A stretch of DNA of 64,000 nt. Source: Citroniella saccharovorans (GTDB lineage Bacteria > Bacillota > Clostridia > Tissierellales > Peptoniphilaceae). Under the pieces are notes generated by a model. The model was given only the letters and a program-made list of their open reading frames with translations, was not told where the DNA came from and made no database searches. Shown here one piece after another: positions 44,470-53,508 of the stretch. Each line of letters starts with the position of its first letter. Position 1 is the first letter of the stretch. Both the position numbers and the translations under genes were made by a program. The DNA lies in NCBI RefSeq assembly GCF_035481615.1, contig NZ_JAYKOT010000001.1, positions 186,001 to 250,000 on the forward strand. Reading direction: 5' to 3'.

Positions 44470-44882
44470 AACAACGCCTCCTAAAAACATTGTTGTCTAT
44501 TTCCTCAACCATTGTAGCAATTTTAATTATGTCATATAGATTTTTAGTAACATAATATTTATATGGTCTAAATGGATTCTTGCTAAATAAATCATTTACT
44601 AATAAATCATCAGTATTGTCATTTACATTTATGACAAATATTTCTTCCATTTTCTCGACATTTATCGAGCTGATATTTTCATCAAAATCCTCAATTTTCA
44701 AGTAATTTCCTGAGCAATCTACCGTTTTGCTATCCCATACATAGACTGTTTGGCATTTATCACATTTCCAAAAGTATTTATTATATAATCTAATAGTTCA
44801 GTTTTTGTGTAAATATCATAAACTATAGCGCCATCATGGTATCTCATTATATTTTTACCGACGTAACAACCCATTCCTGCCA
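44453..44882 (-). CDS. Cys-pair protein upstream of the ABC exporter, frameshifted
   Basis: A frame from the ATG at 44882 (MAGMGCYVGKNIMRYHDGAIVYDIYTKTELLDYI) shifts near 44790. It continues as NKYFWKCDKCQTVYVWDSKTVDCSGNYLKIEDF..., ending RRRCYESDS. Here one base appears to be missing, unlike the extra-A cases elsewhere. The CDKC pair suggests a small zinc-binding or redox protein. It overlaps the exporter start. Family not recognised; it may be linked to the exported product. Confidence 0.5.
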
Positions 44883-44929
44883 TACTATCCTCCAATTGAT
44901 TTAATCATTGTTATATAATTATACCCATA

Positions 44930-45109
44930 TTAAAAAACAATCAGTCCCCTATCATCATAAACAGATTCACTTGTATCATTGCCGCATCTTATCGCCCTAT
45001 CTAGAGCCATTCTGTTATCAGCTAATATATAAGCTTTCTTCTGCGCCTCATTTAAATGGTCTGCAAAGATACAAGGTGCTTCTTTTATTCCTTCTTCCTT
45101 TGCCGCCAT
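44930..45109 (-). pseudogene. Remnant of a ParB-like DNA-binding protein
   Basis: The minus strand reads HGRIMAAKEEGIKEAPCIFADHLNEAQKKAYILADNRMAL, the ParB/Srx core found in phage DNA-modification proteins, then an unrelated tail (DRAIRCGNDTSESVYDDRGLIVF) and a stop. There is no domain before it. It looks like debris of an old phage or mobile element. Nothing else is visible up to the IS at 45317. Confidence 0.5.
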
Positions 45110-45316
45110 AATTCTTCCATGGTAAGTTGTAAAAATAGTAGAATTGTTAAGGTGGATTAAAGAATTTTTTGCTTATAAAATATTTTTAGTATTTTTTCTT
45201 GAAGCCATAGCTTGTTTAAAGAATCTATATGCTTTTTCTAAATATGTTATAAATTATTGGATGAAATTTAGCTATTCTTTTATAGCTATCTAAATCATAA
45301 CCACCGGCTAATAAGG

Positions 45317-46885
45317 TGACCCCAAAAAGTTGGACTTTATACCAGAGACATTTAGAAATATTTGTCTCTGGTTTTTTTGTCCTCATATTTCCCCTAGGGG
45401 AAATCGCAGCTAAGCTGCATTCAATTTCCTATATTCAACTGGACTTAAATATCCAAGTTTTTCTTTTATTCTATCTTCATTGTAATATTTTATATATTCT
45501 TCTATTGTCTTTTTTAGTTCGTTAAATGATTTAAACGTTCTACCATAGTAAATTTCTTGTTTTAATATCCCGAAGAAATTCTCCATAGGAGAATTATCTA
45601 AGCAATTTCCTTTTCTTGACATACTCTGTAAAATTCCATTAGATTCTAATTTTTCAGTATATTGTTTTAATTGATATGCCCATCCTTGATCTGAATGGAA
45701 TATTCTTTTAAACTTGCAATCTGAAGTCTTTGAAATTGCTTCTTCAAGTGATGTTATTATTGCATCTAATGTAGGTGAAGTTGTTATTGAATAGCTAATG
45801 ATTTCTCCATTAAACATATCCAAGAAAGGATTTAAGTAAAGTTTTTTTACTTGCATATTCCCATACTTATCTGTTTCATAGTATTTGAATTCACTTGTAT
45901 CTGTTGTGATTTTTTGATGTACTACAGATGTTTTAAATCTTCTTTTTATCCTATTTGGTGCTACTTTACCTACTGTTCCCTTGTATGAGTAATATTTTCT
46001 TGATTTACGTGCAAAGTTTGTTACCTGAAGTTTCAGCTTCTGTACCAACCTTTGAACTTTTTTCTTGTTTATTAAAATTCCAAGTCTTCTAAGCATCGCA
46101 TGTATTCTTCTGTATCCATAGTTTGGATTATCTTTTCTCATTTTCTTGATTTGATTCTCAAAGGCTTCATCTTTATTTTTTCTATCAAATCTTTTTTGCC
46201 AATACATGTATGTTGATTTTGGAAAATTAAATTGTTTAAGTAAATCTTTTAGTGGATATTTTTCTCTTAATGAGTGAATTATTCTAGCCATTCTCTCATT
46301 TTCTGATCTTCCTCGTCCTCTAATTCCATCTTTTTTTTTTAGAAAATCTATTTCCATTTGTGCCCAGTAAAGCTTATCTTTAAGTTCAGCAATTTCGTCT
46401 ATCCCTTCCTTAGAATATTCTTTCTTTACTTGTTCTTTTTCTTTTTCATTATTTTTATCTTTAGTCATACTTGAAGGTCTTCCTCTCTTTTTAGGTCTAA
46501 GTCCATCAAGTCCTTGATTTCTAAAATCAATTACCCATCTAGCAATGATCGCTGGATTATTAATCTTAAATTGATTAGAAAGTTCTTGATAGGACATTTC
46601 TCCTGTTAAGTACAAGTTTACTATATTCTTCTTAAATTCGAAAGAGTAACTATTATTTTTTCTAGAAATTTTTAAGCCTTCATATCCTTGTGTTTTGTAT
46701 GAATTTACCCATCTTCTGACTACTGAATGATCACTGAGTCCATATTTATCAGTTAAATATTTATATCCTCCTTCTTTATTTAAGTATTCTTGTACTATTT
46801 TCATCTTAAATTCTGTACTATATTTTGTCATGAAAAAACTGACCTCCTCAAAGTTGGTTTTTTTAGGTCCAACTTTTTGGGGTCA
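45317..46885 (-). mobile_element. IS3-family insertion sequence (IS150-like)
   Basis: Inverted repeats tgaccccaaaaagttggac (45317-45335) and gtccaactttttggggtca (46867-46885) bound a 1569-bp element with one transposase gene. The left flank aaccaccggct and right flank agccggtggtt are two arms of one hairpin that belongs to the neighbouring IS200-type element, so the IS3 jumped into that hairpin loop. Confidence 0.9.
45410..46831 (-). CDS. IS3-family transposase
   Basis: A single 473-aa frame. The N-terminal two helix-turn-helix units (KYSTEFKMKIVQEYL..., NSYSFEFKKNIVNLYLTGEMSYQELSNQF) correspond to OrfA and the C-terminal rve domain to OrfB. DDE residues are in TDTSEFKY, FHSDQGWAYQ and SPMENFFGILKQE. 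OrfA and OrfB are fused without the usual frameshift. The gene is intact, so the IS is potentially active. Confidence 0.93.
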   Translation of the reverse strand: MTKYSTEFKMKIVQEYLNKEGGYKYLTDKYGLSDHSVVRRWVNSYKTQGYEGLKISRKNNSYSFEFKKNIVNLYLTGEMSYQELSNQFKINNPAIIARWVIDFRNQGLDGLRPKKRGRPSSMTKDKNNEKEKEQVKKEYSKEGIDEIAELKDKLYWAQMEIDFLKKKDGIRGRGRSENERMARIIHSLREKYPLKDLLKQFNFPKSTYMYWQKRFDRKNKDEAFENQIKKMRKDNPNYGYRRIHAMLRRLGILINKKKVQRLVQKLKLQVTNFARKSRKYYSYKGTVGKVAPNRIKRRFKTSVVHQKITTDTSEFKYYETDKYGNMQVKKLYLNPFLDMFNGEIISYSITTSPTLDAIITSLEEAISKTSDCKFKRIFHSDQGWAYQLKQYTEKLESNGILQSMSRKGNCLDNSPMENFFGILKQEIYYGRTFKSFNELKKTIEEYIKYYNEDRIKEKLGYLSPVEYRKLNAA

Positions 46886-47590
46886 GTTCATAAGCCGGTG
46901 GTTTGTTTTGCCCCTATAAGGGGCTGTTACCGGCAGCATTTCATGCTTCGAACTTTCTTTCTCGTGCACCAATTTTCACAGCTGGTGCTAAAGCACCTTA
47001 CTTTTTGCTTTTGTTTACTTGCTCTCCCGTAAACGGGTCTACAAATTCTTTAATGCTTATTTGGTCTGCCATGTAATCTTCTTTTAATTGATTTTTTATA
47101 TATTCTTGTATTTTTTTCGCATTTTTTCCTGCTGTATCTACATAATATCCTCTGCACCAAAAATGTCTATTTCCGTATTTGTATTTTAAGTTTGCATGTC
47201 TATCAAATATTATCAAACTACTTTTTCCTTTTAAATAGCCCATTGTTTGAGATATGCTGTATTTCGGTGGAATTTCTAACAACATATGAATATGGTCTGG
47301 ACAACATTCTGCTTCTATTATGCTTATTCCTTTTCTATCACATAAGTCCCTTAATATTTTTCCTATATCTTGTTTTAACCTTCCATATATTACTTGTCTT
47401 CTATATTTTGGAGCAAATACTATATGATACTTACAATTCCATGATGTATGTGATAAACTATTATTATCCATTTAGGATACCTCCCTTTTCTGTCTATGCT
47501 ACTGCCAGTAACATAAATAGTTTATCATGGGAGGTTTTTTGCTTGAAGCTAAAGCTTATTTTTCTACCACCAGCATAGCTGGTGGTTTAT
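46886..47590 (-). mobile_element. IS200/IS605-type element (interrupted by IS3)
   Basis: It contains tnpA and subterminal hairpins. accaccagc/agctggtggt (47566-47586) marks one end. The other end is the split hairpin aaccaccggct (45299-45309) / agccggtggtt (46893-46903) carrying the IS3. No tnpB is present. Confidence 0.75.
46998..47471 (-). CDS. tnpA: IS200-type Y1 transposase TnpA
   Basis: A 157-aa HUH single-strand transposase. The HUH motif is in CCPDHIHMLLEIPP and the catalytic Tyr lies in YYVDTAGKNAKKIQEYIKNQ. Full length for the family. It moves hairpin-ended ssDNA. The hairpin that should be its recognition site at the 3' end is split by the IS3, so movement may be impaired. Confidence 0.93.
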   Translation of the reverse strand: MDNNSLSHTSWNCKYHIVFAPKYRRQVIYGRLKQDIGKILRDLCDRKGISIIEAECCPDHIHMLLEIPPKYSISQTMGYLKGKSSLIIFDRHANLKYKYGNRHFWCRGYYVDTAGKNAKKIQEYIKNQLKEDYMADQISIKEFVDPFTGEQVNKSKK

Positions 47591-47612
47591 TCATGCTAAA
47601 GCGCACAATAAA

Positions 47613-47640
47613 AAAGCAAGCTCTCAAAAAAGCTTGCTTT
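47613..47640 (-). terminator. Terminator of the maeA-mupG operon
   Basis: aaagcaagct / agcttgcttt with a U-run leftward, just after the 126-aa gene. Confidence 0.85.
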
Positions 47641-47650
47641 AATTTATGTT

Positions 47651-48031
47651 TTATAAATAATATCTAAATCTTGTGGTTGATATTACGCTTAGTGTTATAT
47701 TGAATGCTTCTAATATTAAATACATTACAAAGTATGGGGTTGGTGAGTAGCCAAGGCTAAATGTTAGATATGTGGATAGTCCTATTTTTAATATGGTTAT
47801 CAAAAGAAAAAGTATGAGCTGTTTTTTACCTACTAAATCTTTTATAATTAGGGAGAAAAATATATACATTATAGAAAGTCCTATATAAACTCCTAAGTAT
47901 TTTCCAAATACCATCTCTCCCGTTATTGTTTTTTTAGGTAAATAATACCAGGGCAAATATATTGGTAAGATGGAAACTAGCTCCATTACTATTAAAAAAA
48001 CTCTTATCCTTTTAGGATACTTATTTCCCAT
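47651..48031 (-). CDS. Small integral membrane protein (126 aa)
   Basis: It has four hydrophobic segments and opens MGNKYPKRIRVFLIVMELVSILPIYLPWYY. It follows mupG by 15 bp and is last in its operon. I do not recognise a family; by neighbourhood it may act in the uptake or sensing of the mupG substrate. Confidence 0.55.
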   Translation of the reverse strand: MGNKYPKRIRVFLIVMELVSILPIYLPWYYLPKKTITGEMVFGKYLGVYIGLSIMYIFFSLIIKDLVGKKQLILFLLITILKIGLSTYLTFSLGYSPTPYFVMYLILEAFNITLSVISTTRFRYYL

Positions 48032-48046
48032 AAGCTCTACCTACTC

Positions 48047-49094
48047 TTAATTATTTTCAATCAGTTCAAACCCTGTCCTACCATGTATTTTATCAACTAG
48101 TTCAAGATCTTCTTCTCTAACTCTTCCAATTACTGTGACTCTTCTATCTAAGGCTAGGTCTTTTTTGGTAATTTGAACCTCTCCCATAAATCTTCCATAC
48201 CTGTGGTTGTCTATGGTTAAGGATCCTTTTGGCCTTGAAACTAAATATCTATCAACTATATTTATTCCTTCTATTTTTTTATCAAATCTAACTACATTTT
48301 CTGCTTCATCTTTGCAGTTGTTGTGAATGCCACATACAAGTTCAAATGCTTCTTCATCTAATACATCTACATATAGTGGGATTATTTTATTAAATGAGTA
48401 TTCTTTTACTTGATAGATTGTTTTTTCGCCAATTGGGCTATCGCCAACATAGCAGGAGTCTACTCCGGCGTCTTCTATTAGGTCTATTATGGAATAAAGT
48501 GGACTTCTTCCCCTATGGCACTCTAGAGTCACATACTCATTCATCACTTCTTCTGTGCTATCTCCAGGAGAAAATGCAACTGTTTCTATGCCTCTTTTTT
48601 TCCAAAATTTGATTTTTTTCTCTCATATAATCCATGGATAGACCAGTATCTTCCCTAGAATAGTAGTTAAACCAAGCTTCTAATTTGGATAGGTCGCAGC
48701 CCAGTTCTTTAAGTTTTTTAATGTCCTGTTTTGTAGTATGGGATGCTGAGATTCCTACTCTAAAATGTTTGGAGATTTCAGCTATTCGCTCGTTAGTGGT
48801 TTCTTTAGTAACCCTAATACCATTTATGCCTATGCTTTTTAAAAATTCTATATCTTCCAGGTCAATTTTTGTTTCTTTTAGAGATTGTTTTGATACTGAA
48901 AGCATTATTGTCATATTATATTTTTTGCACTGCTTGCCAAGGATGGTCAGTCTTTCCTTATATTCTTCCTTGCTATCATCTTCTGGAATATTTATTGTTA
49001 TAAATACACTTTTAAAACCTGCCCCATGCATTTTATCAATGTATGTTTTCATAAGTGAACTTTCAAGGGTTAGGTCTAATGAAAATCCTATCAT
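48047..49094 (-). CDS. mupG: MupG-family (DUF871) 6-phospho-MurNAc glycosidase, frameshifted
   Basis: The N-terminal TIM-barrel half is 49094 down to about 48600 (MIGFSLDLTLESSLMKTYIDKMHGAGFKSVFITINIPEDD...) and the C-terminal half ends at 48047. A run of seven A (plus-strand T-run 48595-48601) has one too many; six A give LEKRGIETVAFSPGDSTEEVMNEYVTLECHRG, a complete protein of about 349 aa. The family hydrolyses phosphorylated MurNAc-GlcNAc from peptidoglycan turnover. It follows the malic enzyme gene by 11 bp. Confidence 0.82.
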
Positions 49095-49105
49095 ATTAAT
49101 TCCTC

Positions 49106-50275
49106 TTAAATTCTAGATGCTCCTGTCTTAATAGCTGCTTTTTTTACTTCTTCACTTACCATCTTGCCTACTTCTTTGTTTGTTGCAAGTGGCAATATAA
49201 AGTCTTCGTTTAGTTCGTCTTCTTTAACCATATTAGCTATTGCATGTGCTGCAGCTAATTTCATTTCTGTATTTATTTCTTTTGCTCTTACATCAAGTGT
49301 TCCTCTAAAAATTCCAGGGAATACTAAAACATTATTAACTTGGTTAGGAAAATCACTTCTTCCTGTTCCAACTACTCTCGCTCCACCAGCTTTTGCTTCG
49401 TCTGGGTAGATCTCTGGAATAGGGTTTGCCATAGCTAGTACTATAGCATCTTTGTTCATTGTTTTTACCATTTCTTTTGTTACTAAATTTGGTGCGGATA
49501 CTCCTATAAATACATCTGCACCTACTAATGCATCAGCTAGGCTTCCTTCTCTATTTTCTTTATTTGTAATTTCAGCTATTTCTTTTCTTGACTGGTCTTT
49601 TGCATTGTCCTTAGTTAAAATCCCGTGTCTACTTGTAAGAAGTATATGCTTTGCTCCAGCATCCATAAGAAGTTTACTAATTGCTATTCCTGCTGCTCCT
49701 GCTCCTGAAAGTACGATTTTTACATCTGAAATTTCTTTTTTAACTACTCTTAAGGCATTTATAACTGCAGCAAGAGTTATAATTGCTGTTCCATGTTGGT
49801 CATCGTGAAAAACTGGAATATCAAGTTCTTTTTTTAATCTTTCTTCGATTATAAAGCAGTTTGGTGCACTTATGTCTTCTAGGTTAATTCCACCAAATGA
49901 TGGCTCTAAGTTTTTACAAATATTTACTATTTCGTCTGGATCTTGAGTTTTTAAGCAAATAGGGAAGGCATCTACATTTCCATATTCTTTAAATAATACG
50001 CATTTTCCCTCCATAACTGGCATACCTGCTGATGCGCCAATATTTCCAAGGCCAAGAACAGCTGATCCATCTGTAACAACTGCTATCATATTGCCTCTAT
50101 TTGTATAAGTGTATGAAAGCGATTCATCTTTTGCAATTTCTTTACATGGCTCTGCAACTCCAGGAGTATATGCTAGAGCAAGATCGCTGCCGTCTTTTAT
50201 TTCAACTTTTGAAACTACTTCTATCTTTCCTTGTTTTTCTCTATGAAGCTTTAGGGCTTCTTCTCTAATATCCAT
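49106..50275 (-). CDS. NAD(P)-dependent malic enzyme
   Basis: A 389-aa short-type malic enzyme converting malate to pyruvate and CO2. Landmarks are ALAYTPGVAEPCKEI, the metal-binding EDISAPNCF...DDQHGTAI and the NAD loop GAGAAG. It lies divergent from aspA across a 320-bp gap. Aspartate to fumarate (aspA) and malate to pyruvate could form one route if a fumarase is elsewhere. Its promoter is at 50311-50339. Confidence 0.93.
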   Translation of the reverse strand: MDIREEALKLHREKQGKIEVVSKVEIKDGSDLALAYTPGVAEPCKEIAKDESLSYTYTNRGNMIAVVTDGSAVLGLGNIGASAGMPVMEGKCVLFKEYGNVDAFPICLKTQDPDEIVNICKNLEPSFGGINLEDISAPNCFIIEERLKKELDIPVFHDDQHGTAIITLAAVINALRVVKKEISDVKIVLSGAGAAGIAISKLLMDAGAKHILLTSRHGILTKDNAKDQSRKEIAEITNKENREGSLADALVGADVFIGVSAPNLVTKEMVKTMNKDAIVLAMANPIPEIYPDEAKAGGARVVGTGRSDFPNQVNNVLVFPGIFRGTLDVRAKEINTEMKLAAAHAIANMVKEDELNEDFILPLATNKEVGKMVSEEVKKAAIKTGASRI

Positions 50276-50310
50276 TTTACAATACCTCCAGTAATTCTGA
50301 TTATATCTTG

Positions 50311-50339
50311 ATTATAAACTTTATTAAGCTATTATTCAA
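50311..50339 (-). promoter_or_regulatory. Malic enzyme promoter
   Basis: On the minus strand, TTGAAT (50334-50339), a 17-bp spacer and TATAAT (50311-50316), about 35 bp before the start. The rest of 50276-50595 is AT-rich spacer with the divergent aspA promoter. Confidence 0.75.
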
Positions 50340-50532
50340 GACTTATTTACTTGAATAAAATTATTTTACTTTTAATTTACTTAATTTGTAATAATAAAAA
50401 TTATAGATTTATAGAAAATTAATTTAAAAACATTTTCTTAAAAAATATTTTTTTATCTTTTAATTTACTCTTATATTCTTCGCTAGCTTTACTTTTTAGC
50501 TGTTTTTTATAGAGCCCAATAGATAAAAATCG

Positions 50533-50560
50533 TTTACAAAATACCTATTTGTGTTATACT
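50533..50560 (+). promoter_or_regulatory. aspA promoter
   Basis: TTTACA (50533-50538), a 16-bp spacer and TATACT (50555-50560), followed by a strong AAGGAGG RBS. Confidence 0.75.
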
Positions 50561-50595
50561 TACATTAGATTTATAAATTTATAAGGAGGATTTTT

Positions 50596-52009
50596 TTGTA
50601 TATGGATTTTAGACTTGAAAGTGATTCAATTGGTGAGAAAAAAGTACCAAAAGATGCCTATTATGGAGTGCAATCTCTAAGGGGAAAAGAAAATTTTAAG
50701 ATAACTGGAAAAACTTTACACAGGGAAATGATCATAGCTCTAGCTATGATAAAAAAAGCAGCTGCTATTTCTAACCACCAAGCAGGCGTATTATCAGATG
50801 AGGTAAAAGATGCAATAGTAAAGGCTTCAGATGAGATAATAGCTGGAAAATTCCACGATGAATTTATCTGTGACCCTATTCAAGGTGGAGCTGGAACTAC
50901 TGCCAATATGAATGCAAATGAAGTTATAGCAAATAGAGCTGAAGAAATTCTAGGCGGCGAAAAAGGGTTCTTATAGTAAGGTTCACCCTAACGATCATGT
51001 AAATATGGCTCAATCAACTAATGATGTTTATCCAACTAGTGGAAAGCTTGGAGCTATTTTTTTAAGTAAAAAACTTTTTGAACAAGTTGATAAGTTAACT
51101 GAGGCCCTAGATAAGAAAGCTAAAGAGTTTGATAAGGTTATTAAGATGGGTAGAACTCAGCTTCAAGACGCTGTTCCTATAAGACTTGGACAAGAATTTT
51201 TATCATATAGAGATTTGTTTATTAGAGATGAGAGAAGGATTAAATATGCTATTGAAGATTTAAAAAATATCAATATGGGCGCTTCAGCTATTGGTACTGG
51301 TATAAATGTAAGTGAAGAATACCTAGCTGCTATTACAGAAAATCTTTCAAAAATTTCTGGTCTTGACTTAAAGAGAAGTGAAAACTTAGTTGATGGCACT
51401 TGTAATCTTGACTGTCTTCTATTCTTCTCATCAAGCCTCAAAACTATGGCTGTTAATCTTTCTAAGATGTCAAATGACTTTAGACTTTTATCTTCTGGCC
51501 CAAGAACTATGGTTGGAGATATTAATCTTCCTCCAAAGCAAAATGGTTCTTCTATTATGCCAGGAAAGGTAAATCCTGTTATTCCTGAAGTTGTAAATCA
51601 AGCTGCTTTTAAAGTTATCGGAAATGATGTAACTATTGGACTTTGTGCTGAAGGCGGTCAGCTTCAACTTAATGCTTTTGAACCTGTTCTTTTCTATAGT
51701 CTTTTTGAATCTATTGAAGTATTAACTGGTGCTATTGATACTCTTGTAGTAAATTGTATAGAAGGAATTACAGCAAATGAAGAAAAACTTAAAGAAGATG
51801 TAGAAAAATCTACTGGTATAATAACTGCTCTTGTTCCTCATATTGGATATACTCATTCAGCTAGGATAGCAAAAGAGTCTCTAAGAACTGGAGAAAAAGT
51901 AAGATCTATTCTTGAAAGGGAAAAACTTTTAACTAAGGAAGAAATTGATAAAATTCTAGATCCATTTAATATGACTACACCGGGAATAGTTAGGGAGCAT
52001 TTACTATAA
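50596..52009 (+). CDS. aspA: Aspartate ammonia-lyase, frameshifted
   Basis: The protein of about 471 aa has the fumarase/aspartase fold; AYYGVQSLRGKENF and IQGGAGTTANMNANEVIANRA favour aspartase. The signature GSSIMPGKVNPV lies near residue 315. The frame breaks at gaaaaaggg (50959-50967): one base fewer gives GGEKGSYSKVHPNDHVNMAQSTNDVYPT. It releases ammonia from aspartate, yielding fumarate. Reading stops within 4 codons of the shift otherwise, so the gene would be dead if the shift is real. Confidence 0.87.
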
Positions 52010-52050
52010 AATAATATTTACTGTCTCGTCCATTTTAAAAGGGGAAATTT

Positions 52051-53502
52051 ATGGAAAAAATTTATATTGGTAATTCAGAAAAAGGAGAAAAAGTTTATCT
52101 TGACCCTTCTAGCCTAACAAGGCATGGACTTATTACAGGGTCCACTGGTTCAGGGAAAACTACCACTGTTAAAGTTCTTATAGAGGAGTTAAATAAAAGA
52201 AATATTTCAACTTTTGTAAGCGATATTAAGGGCGATCTGTCTTCTCTTATAGAAGAGGGAGATAGTTCTACTGTAGAAGAAAGGTTAGAGAATTTAAAAA
52301 TAACTGACTACAAGCCAGAGTCTTTTAAGGTTAATTTTTTAGACCTCTTTGGAAAAATGGGTCTTGATGTCAATACTTCTGTAACAGACTTCGGCCCTTA
52401 TATGCTAAAGGTCCTTCTGGAGTTAAATCAAACTCAAGAAGAAATTATGGTACAAGCTATTAAGTTTGCGGATGAAAATGGAATCAAAATCTTAGACTTT
52501 GATGATCTAAAGGCTCTTTTTGAATATTTTAGAGACAATATAAAAGAGTTAAAAGAAAAATATGGTCTATTAAATCCTCAATCAATAGGAAAAATCTTAA
52601 GATCAATTGATGCTCTTGAAGAAAAAGGCCTAAGAGATTTTTTCAAAGAACCAGCCTTTGATATAAATGATCTATTCTCTGAAGATGGTAGAATTAATAT
52701 TTTATACTCTAAGGAGCTTTACAAATACCCAAGCCTTTACACCGCAATCAATCTTTTTTTCCTATCTAGTATTTACAACAAATTAGAGGAAGTAGATTTT
52801 GAAGATGTTCCTAAAATGGTATTTTTCTTTGATGAGGCTCATCTTATTTTTAAGGGGGCAAATCCTTATATGATAGATGAGATTGAAAAAATTGTTAGAC
52901 TTATTAGATCTAAAGGAGTTGGTATCTTCTTTATAACACAATATGTTGAAGATATTCCAGAAAAAATCCTTTCAAATCTTTCAAGCAAAATAATTCACTC
53001 CCTAAGAGCCTACACTCCAAATGAAATAAAGAAGGTAAAGGCATTAGCTAATTCCATAAGGCAAGAAGAAGGCATAGACTACGAAGAAGCAATATTAAAT
53101 TTAAAAAAGGGCGAAGCTATAGTAAGTTTTTTGGAAGAGGACTTTGTTCCAGCTACTGCGAAAAAAGTTCTTATAAAACCTCCTCTTTCAAAGCTTGGTC
53201 CAGCAAATGAAAATAAGGTTTCAGAATCAGTTAATTCATCTAACCTTTATAATAAATATCAAATAGATCAAAACTCATACTCCTTCTACGAGTTTTATAT
53301 AGAAGATGCTGAAAAAAGAAAAGAATTTGAAAAAGAGATGGAGCTTCAAAAGCAAAAAGAGATGTCAGAAAAAAAAGAAGCTAAGGAAAGAAAAAAGGCC
53401 ATGTCTCCTTTTACAAAAATGTTAAATTCTATGCTTTATTCTATTGGAAGAGAGGCTGGAAAATCTATTTATAGAGGAATATTTGGCACTAGAAAGAGGT
53501 AA
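52051..53502 (+). CDS. HerA-like ATPase (DUF853/YjgR type)
   Basis: A 483-aa ATPase of the HerA/FtsK superfamily. Walker A GSTGSGKTT is at residues 30-38 and Walker B VFFFDEAHLIF near 267. The end GREAGKSIYRGIFG is typical of YjgR proteins. Probably a DNA-translocating or processing ATPase in housekeeping; exact role unknown for this family. A charged Lys/Glu-rich coiled coil (about 420-455) precedes the end. The next gene starts 6 bp later. Confidence 0.87.
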   Translation: MEKIYIGNSEKGEKVYLDPSSLTRHGLITGSTGSGKTTTVKVLIEELNKRNISTFVSDIKGDLSSLIEEGDSSTVEERLENLKITDYKPESFKVNFLDLFGKMGLDVNTSVTDFGPYMLKVLLELNQTQEEIMVQAIKFADENGIKILDFDDLKALFEYFRDNIKELKEKYGLLNPQSIGKILRSIDALEEKGLRDFFKEPAFDINDLFSEDGRINILYSKELYKYPSLYTAINLFFLSSIYNKLEEVDFEDVPKMVFFFDEAHLIFKGANPYMIDEIEKIVRLIRSKGVGIFFITQYVEDIPEKILSNLSSKIIHSLRAYTPNEIKKVKALANSIRQEEGIDYEEAILNLKKGEAIVSFLEEDFVPATAKKVLIKPPLSKLGPANENKVSESVNSSNLYNKYQIDQNSYSFYEFYIEDAEKRKEFEKEMELQKQKEMSEKKEAKERKKAMSPFTKMLNSMLYSIGREAGKSIYRGIFGTRKR

Positions 53503-53508
53503 GTTAAA

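Noticed and set aside
42751..44882. Complete lantibiotic-type gene cluster
   Set aside because: No precursor peptide, modification enzyme or protease gene is visible near the exporter pair.
51005..52009. Separate 334-aa lyase gene starting at MAQSTNDVYP
   Set aside because: It is the continuation of aspA after a one-base shift; it has no RBS and begins mid-motif.
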